Source: Entomomonas sp. E2T0
Lineage (GTDB): Bacteria; Pseudomonadota; Gammaproteobacteria; Pseudomonadales; Pseudomonadaceae
Direction of reading: 5' to 3'
Assembly (NCBI RefSeq): GCF_025985425.1
Contig: NZ_CP094972.1
Span: 3,151,540 to 3,215,539 of the forward strand
Length of the DNA stretch: 64,000 bases
Shown here: piece by piece, positions 27,532 through 39,105 of the stretch
Layout: each line of letters starts with the position of its first letter
Position numbering within the stretch: the stretch's first letter is position 1
Notes under the pieces: generated by a model
Told to the model about the DNA's origin: nothing
The model's database searches: none
Seen by the model: only the letters and a program-made list of their open reading frames with translations
Program-made: the position numbers and the translations under genes

Positions 27532-30325
27532 GTTTACGATAACCCTCAATACCTTTATCTAGGAAACCATTAGCACCGCTGCCATAAACATTACCTAACC
27601 CTTTAAACACTATTTGGAAGAAAATGCCTCGATCAGATGTACTATTAGTACGACTTAGAATACTCTCATCATATTTTTGCCAATAACGTCCCACTACACG
27701 GAACTGCCAACAACAACTATCATACTCAATACCACCAAATGAGTCCAAAGTACGATTACGGTTATAGTCATATTGCCAGCGTCCAATTAAACTCCAGCGC
27801 GGAATAATTGGCCAGATAAAAGATGTATCAGCTTGTTTTATCTTATAGTAATCTTTAATAGTATCATTTCGCCAAGCACCATACTGATAATAATGACGAG
27901 TCATATCACCAGACTGCTGCCACTTACTTGTCCACCAATTATAAGCTACATTATCATCACGATAACGGAAACCTATATTAAATATCTTATTAAGATTACT
28001 TTCTGGTTGATAATGTAACATCACACTACCAGACTCTGTCTTACTATCTTCAGGACTCCAGTTGTAATCTGCTGATAATCGCCAATCACGATTGAAACGA
28101 TACAAATATTGTAAAGCAATGGGCGATGTATCATTAGTAGCTAAGTTTCTTTGCCGCCAATCAATACCTGGCATTTGCACTTTACGGTCTTTAAAGTAAT
28201 AAGCTTGCCCAACACTTACACGTTGACGCTCAAAACCATTATCTTCTAACAAGCGGCTCGTTAAGCCTAAAGAGACTTGATTAGTATCACCTATGCGATC
28301 ACGTCCTGAGAAACGATTCGTTCTAAATAAGCTATCATAGCCAAATGGAGTTTCTGATGTATCAAAAATAGGGATATCATTTTGTTTTTCATAAGGTACA
28401 TAGAGATACATAGCACGTGGTTCTAAAGTTTGTTTAAAGTTAGTACCAAACCAATTTACCTTACGATCAAAATATAAACCTGAATCTACTTTATAAATGG
28501 CTACCCCACGATCAACACTATTCTTAAAGCGTTGTCCTTCTGCTAACATTTGTTGTTTACCTTTATGATCCAAATCTAAATCATAATTGGTATAAGCATA
28601 TTGCACAGAAGGTGTAATGTAACCCCAAGAAGCTTTCATTGGTAAGCTAACTTCAGGTGCCACATAAGCACGATTACCATTTGCCCTCATCAATCCTTGA
28701 ATTAAATAATCTGGATGATAAGTCATGTATTGCAAATCAGGATCGGATTGATAGTTAAAATTATCATAGGTTTTATTTTCTAAGTCACGATCAAAACGTA
28801 CATACTCAGCATCATAATCAAAGTTTAAACCACCCGGAGTAAAGGGTAACTTACCTGTTAAAGTTAACTGAGGTAAACGATCATAGGCTGTAATGCTACT
28901 TATTGTAGCCATTTGGTAAGCATGCACATTAATAGCAGCAGTAAAACTATCGCCACGATAAGTTAATTTACCTTTTTGATTCACATAAGCCTGGCTATTT
29001 ACCCCATTACTATTAATATCCAAATCTTCAAAGTAGAAAGGATCACTAATACGAGTAAAATCTACCTCTGCTAACCAACGTGAATTCATACCTGTTGTAT
29101 TTTGCCAGCTATACATCCAACGATTACGCGTATCCTCACCATAAACTTTACGGTCTTCATCAATATCACCATTATCATTCAAATAAGCAGCAGCAAATTG
29201 CCCTTGACTGCTTTCTGTTAAATAACGAAACTCACCTTCCATCAATAAACCACGTTTAGTCATTAGTTGTGGATAAAGGGTAAAGTCATAATTAGGCGCT
29301 AAATTAACATAATAAGGTGCTAATAACGTGAAACCATTGTCGCCGCTGGAACTAAAGCTAGGCATTAAAAAACCGGTTTGACGACGTTTATCAATAGGGA
29401 ATGAAATATAGGGCGAATACATTACCGGAATATCTTTTACCCTTAAGGTAGCATTAGTGGCTGTACCACGGCCTGTGTCACGATTTAAAACAACATTATT
29501 ACCACGAATTGTCCAAGTATTATCACTTGGCTCACACCGTGTAAAAGTACCATCTTTTAAGCGAATCAGACCATCAGAACTACGCTTGATATAACGAGCA
29601 TTACCACGATAATGGGTTTGATGTACCACAAATTCTGCATTTTCAACCTGCGCTTCACCTTCTGACAACTTAACTTCAGCGCTATCGCCAACAACTAATG
29701 CACCAACATCACGTAACTTAACATTACCAGACAAGGTACCAATATTATCAAGACGGGATAAATCGGCTTGGTCTGCTTCTATTTGCAAAGAACCTTGTTG
29801 TAGAACCACATCTCCTGCCAAAGTGCCCACTTGATTTTCTTGATTATAACTTGAGGTATTAGCAGCAATATAAGTGGGTGCCTCATCTATAGGAGTCTTA
29901 TCATTCATGCCCACACGATTTGGTTCAATATAACTACCTTCACAATACATACCGATTTCAGCAAGTTGTGCAGGTGTTAATTGATCTCTTGGTACCCAGT
30001 CAAGATGGCTATAGTCTTCACTACGACTAGTTAAGACACGTCCTTTATTTTCAGTTGCTAAAGGTGTTGTTGCCTTAGTAGTTTTTTTACCATCTGCTTT
30101 AGCTACAGTTACAGTAGGGTCTACAGAAGTAGTAGGACGTGGTGGCAAACTGGCGGAACGTTCAGCTGTAGAACAATCCCATCCACCAGATGCAGAAGGA
30201 CGGCAAGCAAACTGATTATTATCAGCAAAAGTAACTGGTGCAAAGGCCAAAGGCTGCAATAACAAAAAGCTGCCAGTTACTAACAAAGGTATTTTTTTGT
30301 GAAAAACGGTAGTTTTAACTGCCAT
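27512..30325 (-). CDS. lptD: LPS assembly outer-membrane protein LptD
   Basis: Outer-membrane LPS translocon. After the signal peptide (start MAVKTTVFHKKIPLLVTGS, as in Pseudomonas) comes an N-terminal extension with CRPSASGGWDC, then the periplasmic jellyroll (LAGDVVLQQGSLQIEADQAD, RGNARYIKRSSDG) and a long beta-barrel with many alternating Y/F/W strands. The adjacent cysteines in DSCCWQFRVVGRYW form the C-terminal half of the disulfides needed for maturation. A TTG at 30340 is possible, but the ATG at 30325 matches the family. 937 residues. Confidence 0.96.
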   Translation of the reverse strand: MAVKTTVFHKKIPLLVTGSFLLLQPLAFAPVTFADNNQFACRPSASGGWDCSTAERSASLPPRPTTSVDPTVTVAKADGKKTTKATTPLATENKGRVLTSRSEDYSHLDWVPRDQLTPAQLAEIGMYCEGSYIEPNRVGMNDKTPIDEAPTYIAANTSSYNQENQVGTLAGDVVLQQGSLQIEADQADLSRLDNIGTLSGNVKLRDVGALVVGDSAEVKLSEGEAQVENAEFVVHQTHYRGNARYIKRSSDGLIRLKDGTFTRCEPSDNTWTIRGNNVVLNRDTGRGTATNATLRVKDIPVMYSPYISFPIDKRRQTGFLMPSFSSSGDNGFTLLAPYYVNLAPNYDFTLYPQLMTKRGLLMEGEFRYLTESSQGQFAAAYLNDNGDIDEDRKVYGEDTRNRWMYSWQNTTGMNSRWLAEVDFTRISDPFYFEDLDINSNGVNSQAYVNQKGKLTYRGDSFTAAINVHAYQMATISSITAYDRLPQLTLTGKLPFTPGGLNFDYDAEYVRFDRDLENKTYDNFNYQSDPDLQYMTYHPDYLIQGLMRANGNRAYVAPEVSLPMKASWGYITPSVQYAYTNYDLDLDHKGKQQMLAEGQRFKNSVDRGVAIYKVDSGLYFDRKVNWFGTNFKQTLEPRAMYLYVPYEKQNDIPIFDTSETPFGYDSLFRTNRFSGRDRIGDTNQVSLGLTSRLLEDNGFERQRVSVGQAYYFKDRKVQMPGIDWRQRNLATNDTSPIALQYLYRFNRDWRLSADYNWSPEDSKTESGSVMLHYQPESNLNKIFNIGFRYRDDNVAYNWWTSKWQQSGDMTRHYYQYGAWRNDTIKDYYKIKQADTSFIWPIIPRWSLIGRWQYDYNRNRTLDSFGGIEYDSCCWQFRVVGRYWQKYDESILSRTNSTSDRGIFFQIVFKGLGNVYGSGANGFLDKGIEGYRKREDQSF

Positions 30326-30448
30326 CTTAAAATAATCCAAAATTCCTATAGCCCAAAATCAGGCAAATATACTCTCGATGATCGAGCAAAGATAGTGGAT
30401 AATAAAGCATCATTACGTTAACTGCTAGCCCTTTTGGAGAAGCAATTT

Positions 30449-32163
<1,715 letters not shown>

Positions 32164-32172
32164 ATGAAAATA

Positions 32173-32967
32173 TTACAAATAAATATAACCTTCTAAATAA
32201 AGAACGCCTTTTCCTTCAATCACTACTCGATCACCTTTAACCTCACATAATAACTTACCGCCTCGCGCAGAAGCCTGATAAGCAGATAGTTGGGTCTTAT
32301 TTAATTGCTCTGCCCAATAAGGAGCTAATCCTGTATGAATCGAACCTGTTACTGGATCTTCATCAACACCATGATTAGTTGCAAAAAAACGTGAAACAAA
32401 ATCATATTCTTTACCAGGTGCTGTGATCGTTACAGAATAAGGATCCAGCTGACAGAGTTGCTCACCATTAGCCACTACATCACGTACCTGTTGCTCATTC
32501 TCATAAATAGCAAAATAGGCTTGAACGTTACGCACCACTCGCTGTGGCTTTATACTTAGCCCCGCTAACAACTCCTGTGGTGGATTATCAATTACCTCAG
32601 TAGGTTTTCTATTAGGAAAATCCATCTGTATAAAACCATTCTCTCCCTTATAAATAATTAATTGCCCTACTTGCTCAGTGGTAAACACTACTTCATTTAA
32701 TGATTCATTTTCATGGAATAAAACAAAAGCACTGGCTAAGGTAGCATGGCCACAAAAAGGTACTTCTACGGTAGGAGTAAACCAACGAATATGATACTTA
32801 TTACCTGTAACCTGTTTAATGAAAGCAGTTTCTGCTAAATTATTTTCAGCTGCAATCTGCTGCATTTGAGACTCAGACAACCACTCTGCTAATGGTATAA
32901 CTGCCGCAGGATTGCCTTGAAATAGCGTATCAGTAAATGCATCTACCTGAAACATTTTTAATTTCAT
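32173..32967 (-). CDS. PhzF-family isomerase/epimerase
   Basis: Cytosolic protein of the PhzF fold (264 residues), related to phenazine-synthesis isomerase and E. coli YddE. Catalytic Glu lies in AENNLAETAFI; CGHATLASAFVLF and DEDPVTGSIHTGLAPYWAEQL are the paired half-site motifs. The frame opens with GTG at 32982, but GGAG is positioned for the ATG at 32967, and the family starts with MKLKMFQVDAF. The substrate is not predictable. No phenazine genes are nearby, so phenazine synthesis is unlikely. Confidence 0.9.
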   Translation of the reverse strand: MKLKMFQVDAFTDTLFQGNPAAVIPLAEWLSESQMQQIAAENNLAETAFIKQVTGNKYHIRWFTPTVEVPFCGHATLASAFVLFHENESLNEVVFTTEQVGQLIIYKGENGFIQMDFPNRKPTEVIDNPPQELLAGLSIKPQRVVRNVQAYFAIYENEQQVRDVVANGEQLCQLDPYSVTITAPGKEYDFVSRFFATNHGVDEDPVTGSIHTGLAPYWAEQLNKTQLSAYQASARGGKLLCEVKGDRVVIEGKGVLYLEGYIYL

Positions 32968-33076
32968 TATTGTTTTCTCCACTCAAGTTTTACCATTAAA
33001 TACTCTCTGTTATCATTGCTAGGAATATATACCAGCATAATGCTAAAATAAAGCGTTCTATCTACTTTAAATCACT

Positions 33077-33817
33077 ATGAAAGAAACTGATAATATTTTT
33101 GCTACTGCTCTGGAAAAAGTGCCTGATTTCGTTTTTAACGAAGATGTCGTAAACGTTTTTCCAGATATGATCAAACGATCTGTACCCGGCTACCCTACTA
33201 TTGTAGAAAATATTGGGGTAATCGCTGCGCAATATGCTCAACCCTATAGTTTACTGTATGACTTAGGTTGTTCCTTAGGCGCAGTAACTCAAGCTTTGCG
33301 CCGTCATGTAAAACAACCAGACTGTCGTATTCTAGCGATTGATAACTCAGCACCTATGGTACAGCGCTGCCAAGAGTATTTAACTGCACAACAAGCCATG
33401 TACCAAGAACTTGTGCCTACACAAGTAATACAAGATGACATTGTAACTATGGATTGGCAAGCAGCTTCTGTAATTACTATGAATTTCACTTTGCAGTTCA
33501 TTAAGCCTGAGCAGCGTTTAGAAATACTTAAAAATATTTATAACATTCTTGATAAAAAAGGCGCATTATTACTTTCCGAAAAAGTTCGCTTTGATGACAG
33601 TCATGCACAACATATTCTCAATGATTTACATTTGGCATTTAAAAGAGCTAATGGCTACAGCGAACTTGAAATAGCTCAAAAGCGTACAGCTATTGAAAAT
33701 GTAATGAAAATAGATACACTTGCTATTCACCAGCAAAGGCTACATGATGCTGGTTTTTCCAAAGTAACTGTCTGGTTTCAATGTCTTAACTTTATTTCTC
33801 TTATTGCCTTACCATGA
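33077..33817 (+). CDS. cmoA: carboxy-SAM synthase CmoA
   Basis: Converts S-adenosylmethionine and prephenate to carboxy-S-adenosylmethionine, the donor for tRNA wobble-uridine modification. Class I methyltransferase fold with motif [16 protein letters not shown] and [12 protein letters not shown]; the [15 protein letters not shown] segment is typical. 246 residues. Its stop overlaps the cmoB start by four bases (ATGA), so the two enzymes of the pathway are coupled. Confidence 0.97.
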   Translation: MKETDNIFATALEKVPDFVFNEDVVNVFPDMIKRSVPGYPTIVENIGVIAAQYAQPYSLLYDLGCSLGAVTQALRRHVKQPDCRILAIDNSAPMVQRCQEYLTAQQAMYQELVPTQVIQDDIVTMDWQAASVITMNFTLQFIKPEQRLEILKNIYNILDKKGALLLSEKVRFDDSHAQHILNDLHLAFKRANGYSELEIAQKRTAIENVMKIDTLAIHQQRLHDAGFSKVTVWFQCLNFISLIALP

Positions 33818-34770
33818 TTGACTTAACTGACTTAATACCCCTCTTAGCAAAAACCAATCTACAAGCATGGGCACGCCAACTACCCCAACTAGTAGAAAAG
33901 AGACTAGCTAGAGAACATGGTGACTTACCTCGCTGGCGAGCTGCTATCGCGGAACTACCAGAACTTAATGTTGAACATATCGAATTAGCCAAAGAGTTTG
34001 CTATTAACGGCGCTATTTCTGAACAACAACACACCCAACTAGAACAAGCCTTACGCAAACTAATGCCTTGGCGTAAAGGTCCTTTCAAAACATTCAATAC
34101 CTTTATAGATACCGAATGGCATTCTGACTGGAAATGGAATAGAGTTAGTCCCCATCTTAATCTACAAGATAAACATATTTTAGATGTAGGTTGTGGCAAT
34201 GGTTATTACCAATGGCGTATGTTAGGCGCAGGTGCAAAATATGTATTAGGCATTGACCCTAATTTACTCTTTATGTGCCAATTTTTAGCCATCAAAAAAT
34301 ACCTTCCTGATTTACCTGTATGGACATTACCTTTTACCTTAGATGACTTTCCCCAACAGTCAGAAAGTTTTGATGTAGTATTCTCAATGGGTGTACTGTA
34401 TCATCGTCGCTCCCCTATTGATCACTTGCTTGAGTTAAAAGACTGTCTTGTAAAAGGTGGGCAGTTAGTTTTAGAAACACTCATTATTGAGGGTGATGAA
34501 CAACAAGCATTAGTTCCAGAAGATCGTTATGCACAAATGCGTAATGTATGGTTTTTGCCTTCAGTTCCCGCTTTAATACTGTGGTTAAAACGTGCTGGCT
34601 ATAACAATATTCGCTGTGTTGATATCAGTCAAACCACTATTCAAGAACAGCGATCAACTGACTGGATGACTTTTCAATCGCTACCAGACTTTCTAGACCC
34701 TAATGATCACAACTTCACTATAGAAGGATTACCAGCACCTAAACGTGCTGTGATACTGGCTAATAAATAA
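33814..34770 (+). CDS. cmoB: tRNA U34 carboxymethyltransferase CmoB
   Basis: Transfers the carboxymethyl group from carboxy-SAM to 5-hydroxyuridine-34, giving cmo5U in several tRNAs and widening wobble reading. Motif I is [20 protein letters not shown], followed by GIDPN and [17 protein letters not shown]. The N-terminal helical extension (about 100 residues with KGPF...[11 protein letters not shown]) is family-specific. 318 residues. It forms an operon with cmoA. Confidence 0.97.
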   Translation: MIDLTDLIPLLAKTNLQAWARQLPQLVEKRLAREHGDLPRWRAAIAELPELNVEHIELAKEFAINGAISEQQHTQLEQALRKLMPWRKGPFKTFNTFIDTEWHSDWKWNRVSPHLNLQDKHILDVGCGNGYYQWRMLGAGAKYVLGIDPNLLFMCQFLAIKKYLPDLPVWTLPFTLDDFPQQSESFDVVFSMGVLYHRRSPIDHLLELKDCLVKGGQLVLETLIIEGDEQQALVPEDRYAQMRNVWFLPSVPALILWLKRAGYNNIRCVDISQTTIQEQRSTDWMTFQSLPDFLDPNDHNFTIEGLPAPKRAVILANK

Positions 34771-34905
34771 TTACTGTTAATATCTTGTAGTACAATAGTA
34801 TATGACTATTTCGTTATTATTTTATAGTATGATTAAGTACTAAGTTAATTACTATTAAAGTAATTAGTGTTTATTCAAATTTAATGATTACTAACAGGTA
34901 TTGTT

Positions 34906-35475
34906 ATGAAAAAAATTTCTGCTCTTTGCCTTTCCACTGTATTAGGTTGTGCAAGCTTTTATGCATTAGCTAATGATAATACGCCTACTCAAGCAACTAA
35001 TGCTAAACCAGCGCAAACAGATGTAAAAGCTCCACAAAAGGAAGAGCAAGGCATGAAACCTAAGGCATTAAAAGATGTTGCGCCTTATCCAGAAGCAACT
35101 GAAAACCAAAAACGTTATGCTATTTTCTTAGAGCCTAAACAGGATGAACAAAACTACAAAGTTGAACTTGTATTTGGCAAAAAAATTATGATTGATAGCT
35201 GTAACCGCTATATGCTTGGCGGTAGTGTTGAAGAGAAAGATTTACAAGGTTGGGGTTATAGTTATTATGTAGTAGAACAAGTAGGCCAACCTGCCTCTAC
35301 AATGATGGCTTGCCCTAATAATGATAAACATGAAGCGTTTGTCCCAATGACAACTCAAACATTTACGCGCTATAACAGTAAATTACCTATCGTAGTTTAT
35401 GCGCCTAAAGATGTTGAAGTTCGTTATCGTGTGTGGTCTGCCCCTGAAGAAACAACCCTAGTAGAAGCACAATAA
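34906..35475 (+). CDS. eco: ecotin, periplasmic serine-protease inhibitor
   Basis: Dimeric inhibitor of trypsin-fold proteases, secreted to the periplasm. The signal peptide covers residues 1-22 (after ALA). A roughly 35-residue A/K/Q-rich stretch precedes the ecotin fold, making the protein longer (189) than the E. coli form. The reactive loop STMMACP puts Met133 at P1, with a disulfide expected between Cys99 and Cys136; GWGYSYYVVEQ and RYNSKLPIVVYAPKDVEV...RVW are conserved. It protects known bacteria from host digestive and neutrophil proteases. It is monocistronic with a strong terminator. Confidence 0.95.
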   Translation: MKKISALCLSTVLGCASFYALANDNTPTQATNAKPAQTDVKAPQKEEQGMKPKALKDVAPYPEATENQKRYAIFLEPKQDEQNYKVELVFGKKIMIDSCNRYMLGGSVEEKDLQGWGYSYYVVEQVGQPASTMMACPNNDKHEAFVPMTTQTFTRYNSKLPIVVYAPKDVEVRYRVWSAPEETTLVEAQ

Positions 35476-35492
35476 GCTCTTTTATATAAAAT

Positions 35493-35522
35493 AAAGCCTG
35501 TTAAATCCTAACAGGCTTTTTT
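35493..35522 (+). terminator. rho-independent terminator of eco
   Basis: AAAGCCTGTTA at 35493-35503 pairs with TAACAGGCTTT at 35509-35519, and the T tract runs 35517-35522. Confidence 0.95.
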
Positions 35523-35618
35523 ATGCAAAAACATAGCTCCTTATCATTAGTAATCTACTACCTATTCATTATATAAAAATACCCTAAATTCTATACAATA
35601 ATAATATATTATAAATCC

Positions 35619-35627
35619 TGTTATAAT
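35619..35627 (+). promoter_or_regulatory. candidate extended -10 promoter upstream of the EAL genes
   Basis: TGTTATAAT gives TG, one base and TATAAT at 35622-35627. It lies 68 bp before the first EAL gene. No matching -35 is visible and the region is AT-rich, so this is tentative. Confidence 0.4.
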
Positions 35628-35694
35628 CATTAAATAAAGCAGTATTAGAAAGGAATTTATTATTTACATTTAACAACTAAATATAAGTTATTAC

Positions 35695-37242
35695 ATGAAA
35701 TCCACCAAAATAAAAAGCTTTTCAAGTCTACGTAAACTTTATCCGTTTATGGTAGCATTTTTTATTTTCATCATTGGTTATACAGGTATTCATTTTTATG
35801 CCTATACAAAAGGGCAAAATTTTACTTCTGAGACTAATCACATAGTAACTAGTAAAATAGATGATCTACTGACTTCTCTTCACTCAACTACTATTACAGT
35901 TCTACCCCTTATAGAACTTGACTGCGAAACAATCAAGCCTATCTTAGAAGAAATTGTTGCTAAAAACCATAGAATAAAAGCCATTAATTTACTTAAAAAT
36001 GAGAAACCTTATTGTTCGTCTGAGAACAATATAGATGGTACAAATTCAACTAATAATACAAAGCTATTATTGCAGCAACATACACCAGATACAGCTCTCA
36101 TGCTGTTAGATAACGATATTGTCTTAGATCACTCAGTAGACACTACAAAAAGACATCGTATAATTATTACTGTTGTTAGTTTTGAAGCACTAAAAGAGAT
36201 TTTAACCCCTAGGATTCCTACTCAAATCATTACATTAAAACTAGATGACCATACCATTACTTATCACAGCATAGATAAAGAAACACCAACGATCTATCAA
36301 CCAATTGAGGAAAAATCATATATTGGTTATAACTATACAATTGAAACTGGCTATATATATCCATTAAATTTACAAATTTTATTTTATTTTCATGGTATAC
36401 CCTTATTATTAGTTATTCTGCTAGCTTTTTTCTCATATTTTGTCACTCGTTGGTTTCTTAATAATATTTCAAGCACCTACTATGAATTAAATACAGCTAT
36501 CAATAACAATCAAATCAAACCTTACACGCAACCTATCTTTAGTGTTAAAACTGGTGAACTAACAGGTATAGAAATATTAGCACGTTGGCATCATCCACAA
36601 ATGGGTATAATCAGTCCAGACACTTTTATTCCTGTGGCTGAAAAAACAGGATTAATTATCCCTTTAACTCAAAAGCTAATGAAAGAAGTAGCACAAACAT
36701 TAGCTCCTTTTAGTTCTAGTATTTCTTCAAACTTTCATATTGGTTTTAATATTTCTCGACAACACTGTGAAAACTTACAATTAATAAACGATTGTAAACA
36801 ATTCTATAAACAAGTTAATAATGATAAAATTGTACTAGTTGTTGAAATAACTGAGCGTGAACTAATAGAGGTAACAGATACTACTAAACAATTATTTAGA
36901 GAGTTACACAAACTTAATGCCAAAATTGCTTTGGATGATTTTGGTGTTGGCAATTCTAACCTTTCCTATCTTTACGATTTTGCCATTGACTACTTAAAAA
37001 TAGATAAAAGTTTTATCTCACGTATTGGCTCAGATGCTCTTTCTAAAAATATTCTAGACGCAATCATCGAAATTGCTCAAAATTGTAAATTAGAATCTTG
37101 CGCGGAAGGCGTTGAAACTGAAGAGCAAGCTAATTATCTAAAAGAAAAAGGGGTTACCTATCTACAAGGATATTTTTTCTCTCCTCCAATCCCTATCAAA
37201 GACTTTATCCAAAGCCCATATTTTAAAAGTCAACTCAACTAA
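35695..37242 (+). CDS. CSS-motif/EAL cyclic-di-GMP phosphodiesterase (copy 1)
   Basis: Inner-membrane c-di-GMP phosphodiesterase. A helix at about 17-35 and another near 225-252 flank a periplasmic CSS domain with Cys77 and a CSS triad at 107-109, which in E. coli Pde proteins senses disulfide-forming conditions. The cytoplasmic EAL domain follows: EILARW (EAL motif variant), FNISRQHC, VVEITERE, ALDDFGVGNSNL, YLKIDKSFI, AEGVETEEQ and YLQGYFFSPP. All metal- and substrate-binding residues appear present, so it should be active. 515 residues. A close paralogue follows about 100 bp downstream. Confidence 0.92.
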   Translation: MKSTKIKSFSSLRKLYPFMVAFFIFIIGYTGIHFYAYTKGQNFTSETNHIVTSKIDDLLTSLHSTTITVLPLIELDCETIKPILEEIVAKNHRIKAINLLKNEKPYCSSENNIDGTNSTNNTKLLLQQHTPDTALMLLDNDIVLDHSVDTTKRHRIIITVVSFEALKEILTPRIPTQIITLKLDDHTITYHSIDKETPTIYQPIEEKSYIGYNYTIETGYIYPLNLQILFYFHGIPLLLVILLAFFSYFVTRWFLNNISSTYYELNTAINNNQIKPYTQPIFSVKTGELTGIEILARWHHPQMGIISPDTFIPVAEKTGLIIPLTQKLMKEVAQTLAPFSSSISSNFHIGFNISRQHCENLQLINDCKQFYKQVNNDKIVLVVEITERELIEVTDTTKQLFRELHKLNAKIALDDFGVGNSNLSYLYDFAIDYLKIDKSFISRIGSDALSKNILDAIIEIAQNCKLESCAEGVETEEQANYLKEKGVTYLQGYFFSPPIPIKDFIQSPYFKSQLN

Positions 37243-37340
37243 TCTGTATATTTTTTCAATAAATATAGAGATAGAACAATAAATTAACTATAAAATTCAA
37301 ATAATATCTGCCATCACCCATTCAGGCGAGTGTAATTAGC

Positions 37341-38876
37341 ATGGAACTTTCAAGAAAAAAAAATTTTGCTATTTTACGAAAACTTTATCCCTTTATAACA
37401 GCTATTTTTACTGGACTCATAGGATATACAGGTATTTTCCTATATGCAAAATATCAAGGGCGAGCATTTTCAACACAAACTAACTATATGGCTATCAGTC
37501 ATATAGATGAAATAATGGCCTCCATCTATACTATTGCAACAACTACTCTGCACCTTACAGACACAGATTGTAAAACTACTCGTCCGCTATTAATGGCAAT
37601 TGTAAAGAATAATCCTGAAATCAAATCTATTGATTTAATAAAAAATAAACAATTTTTTTGCTCATCAGATAATCAATTTGTTGCTAAACAGTACTTTAAT
37701 AATCTGGATCGTATACCTAAAGTCTCTTATATTTTATTTAACCAAGTTTTTGATATGCCTTATCCCAATAATAATAAGGAAAATAATGCTGTTATTATGG
37801 TTATAGATGATCAAGAAATTAAACATATTCTTGAGCCCCGACTTGATACACAGCTAGTCACTTTAAAATTAGACAATACAAATATTACTTACCAAGGAGT
37901 TACCCCTTATACAAAAAACTATTACACTGTTAAAACTCCGTCACTTGGACAAACACCCTATATAATAGAAACCTCCTATATTAGCCCACCCACCATAGGA
38001 GTATTACTTTTTTATTATGGCAAACACTTTTTTATTGTCACTTTATTAACAATCATTTGTTATTTTTTTACGCGTTGGGTAATAAAAAATATATCTGGAT
38101 CCTATTATGAATTACATATGGCTATTCGAGATGAAAAAATAAAAGCTTATATTCAACCACTTTTTAGAGCAGAGGATTATCAAATAATAGGGGTCGAAGT
38201 TTTATCACGTTGGCATGACTCTAACTCAACTATCATTATGCCTGATACCTTTATACCTCTTGCTGAAAAAACAGGGCTTATTATTCCAATGACCCAATTA
38301 ATTATGAAAGAGGTAGCCACTACCCTAGCTCCTTATGCCAAAAAATTACCTGATAATTTTCATATTGGGTTCAATATTTCATGCTTTCATTGCAAAGATT
38401 TAGAATTTATAAATGACTGCAGAAGGTTCTTTAAACATTTAAGAACCAACAAAGCAACCCTAGTCATAGAAGTAACTGAACGAGAACTTATTGAAGTAAA
38501 TGAGACCACTAAACTATTATTTAAAGAACTTCATACCTTAAATGCCAAAATTGCTTTAGATGATTTTGGTATAGGTAACTCAAACCTAAGCTACTTATAT
38601 GATTTTTCAATAGATTATTTAAAAATAGATAAAAGTTTTGTATCACGTATTGGATCAGATGCTCTTTCAAAAAATATTTTAGATAGTATTATAGAAATAG
38701 CCCATAACTGCAAATTAGAGTCCTTTGCTGAAGGTATTGAAACAGAAGAACAAGCTAACTATTTAAGAGAAAAAGGGGTGCGTTTTCTACAAGGATATCT
38801 ACTAGGAAAACCTATGCCTATTAATGAATTTATTAAAACAAAGCACTTTCAGCAATTAATTACCTCTTCACTATAA
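37341..38876 (+). CDS. CSS-motif/EAL cyclic-di-GMP phosphodiesterase (copy 2)
   Basis: Tandem paralogue of the preceding gene with identical architecture: membrane helix about 17-35, periplasmic CSS domain with Cys77 and CSS at 107-109, a second helix, then a cytoplasmic EAL domain. The EAL motifs are EVLSRW, FNISCFHC, IEVTERE, ALDDFGIGNSNL, YLKIDKSFV, AEGIETEEQ and FLQGYLLGKP. The EAL halves of the two copies are much more alike than the periplasmic halves, suggesting divergence in signal sensing. 511 residues. An autotransporter adhesin follows on the same strand. Confidence 0.92.
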   Translation: MELSRKKNFAILRKLYPFITAIFTGLIGYTGIFLYAKYQGRAFSTQTNYMAISHIDEIMASIYTIATTTLHLTDTDCKTTRPLLMAIVKNNPEIKSIDLIKNKQFFCSSDNQFVAKQYFNNLDRIPKVSYILFNQVFDMPYPNNNKENNAVIMVIDDQEIKHILEPRLDTQLVTLKLDNTNITYQGVTPYTKNYYTVKTPSLGQTPYIIETSYISPPTIGVLLFYYGKHFFIVTLLTIICYFFTRWVIKNISGSYYELHMAIRDEKIKAYIQPLFRAEDYQIIGVEVLSRWHDSNSTIIMPDTFIPLAEKTGLIIPMTQLIMKEVATTLAPYAKKLPDNFHIGFNISCFHCKDLEFINDCRRFFKHLRTNKATLVIEVTERELIEVNETTKLLFKELHTLNAKIALDDFGIGNSNLSYLYDFSIDYLKIDKSFVSRIGSDALSKNILDSIIEIAHNCKLESFAEGIETEEQANYLREKGVRFLQGYLLGKPMPINEFIKTKHFQQLITSSL

Positions 38877-39105
38877 TAAAGCCCTAGGCAAACAAGTTAA
38901 GCAACCTATTAATTCATACTTTTATGAATAATAGCCAACAAAAGTTATGAATACCTAAACATATAGTGAACGGCATCACACTTAAAGAAACTTATAATAA
39001 AAAACATAGACCAAAGTATAGTATACTCATATAAACGACTTAACTTCCTAATTTTATTTGGATATTTCGATTAAGTCAGCCGTAATTATCGGAGTATTAT
39101 CCTAA

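Noticed and set aside
30374-30386. Short palindrome CTCGAT-G-ATCGAG between lptD and amgK
   Set aside because: Only six-base arms, possible by chance; no further sites or known regulator.
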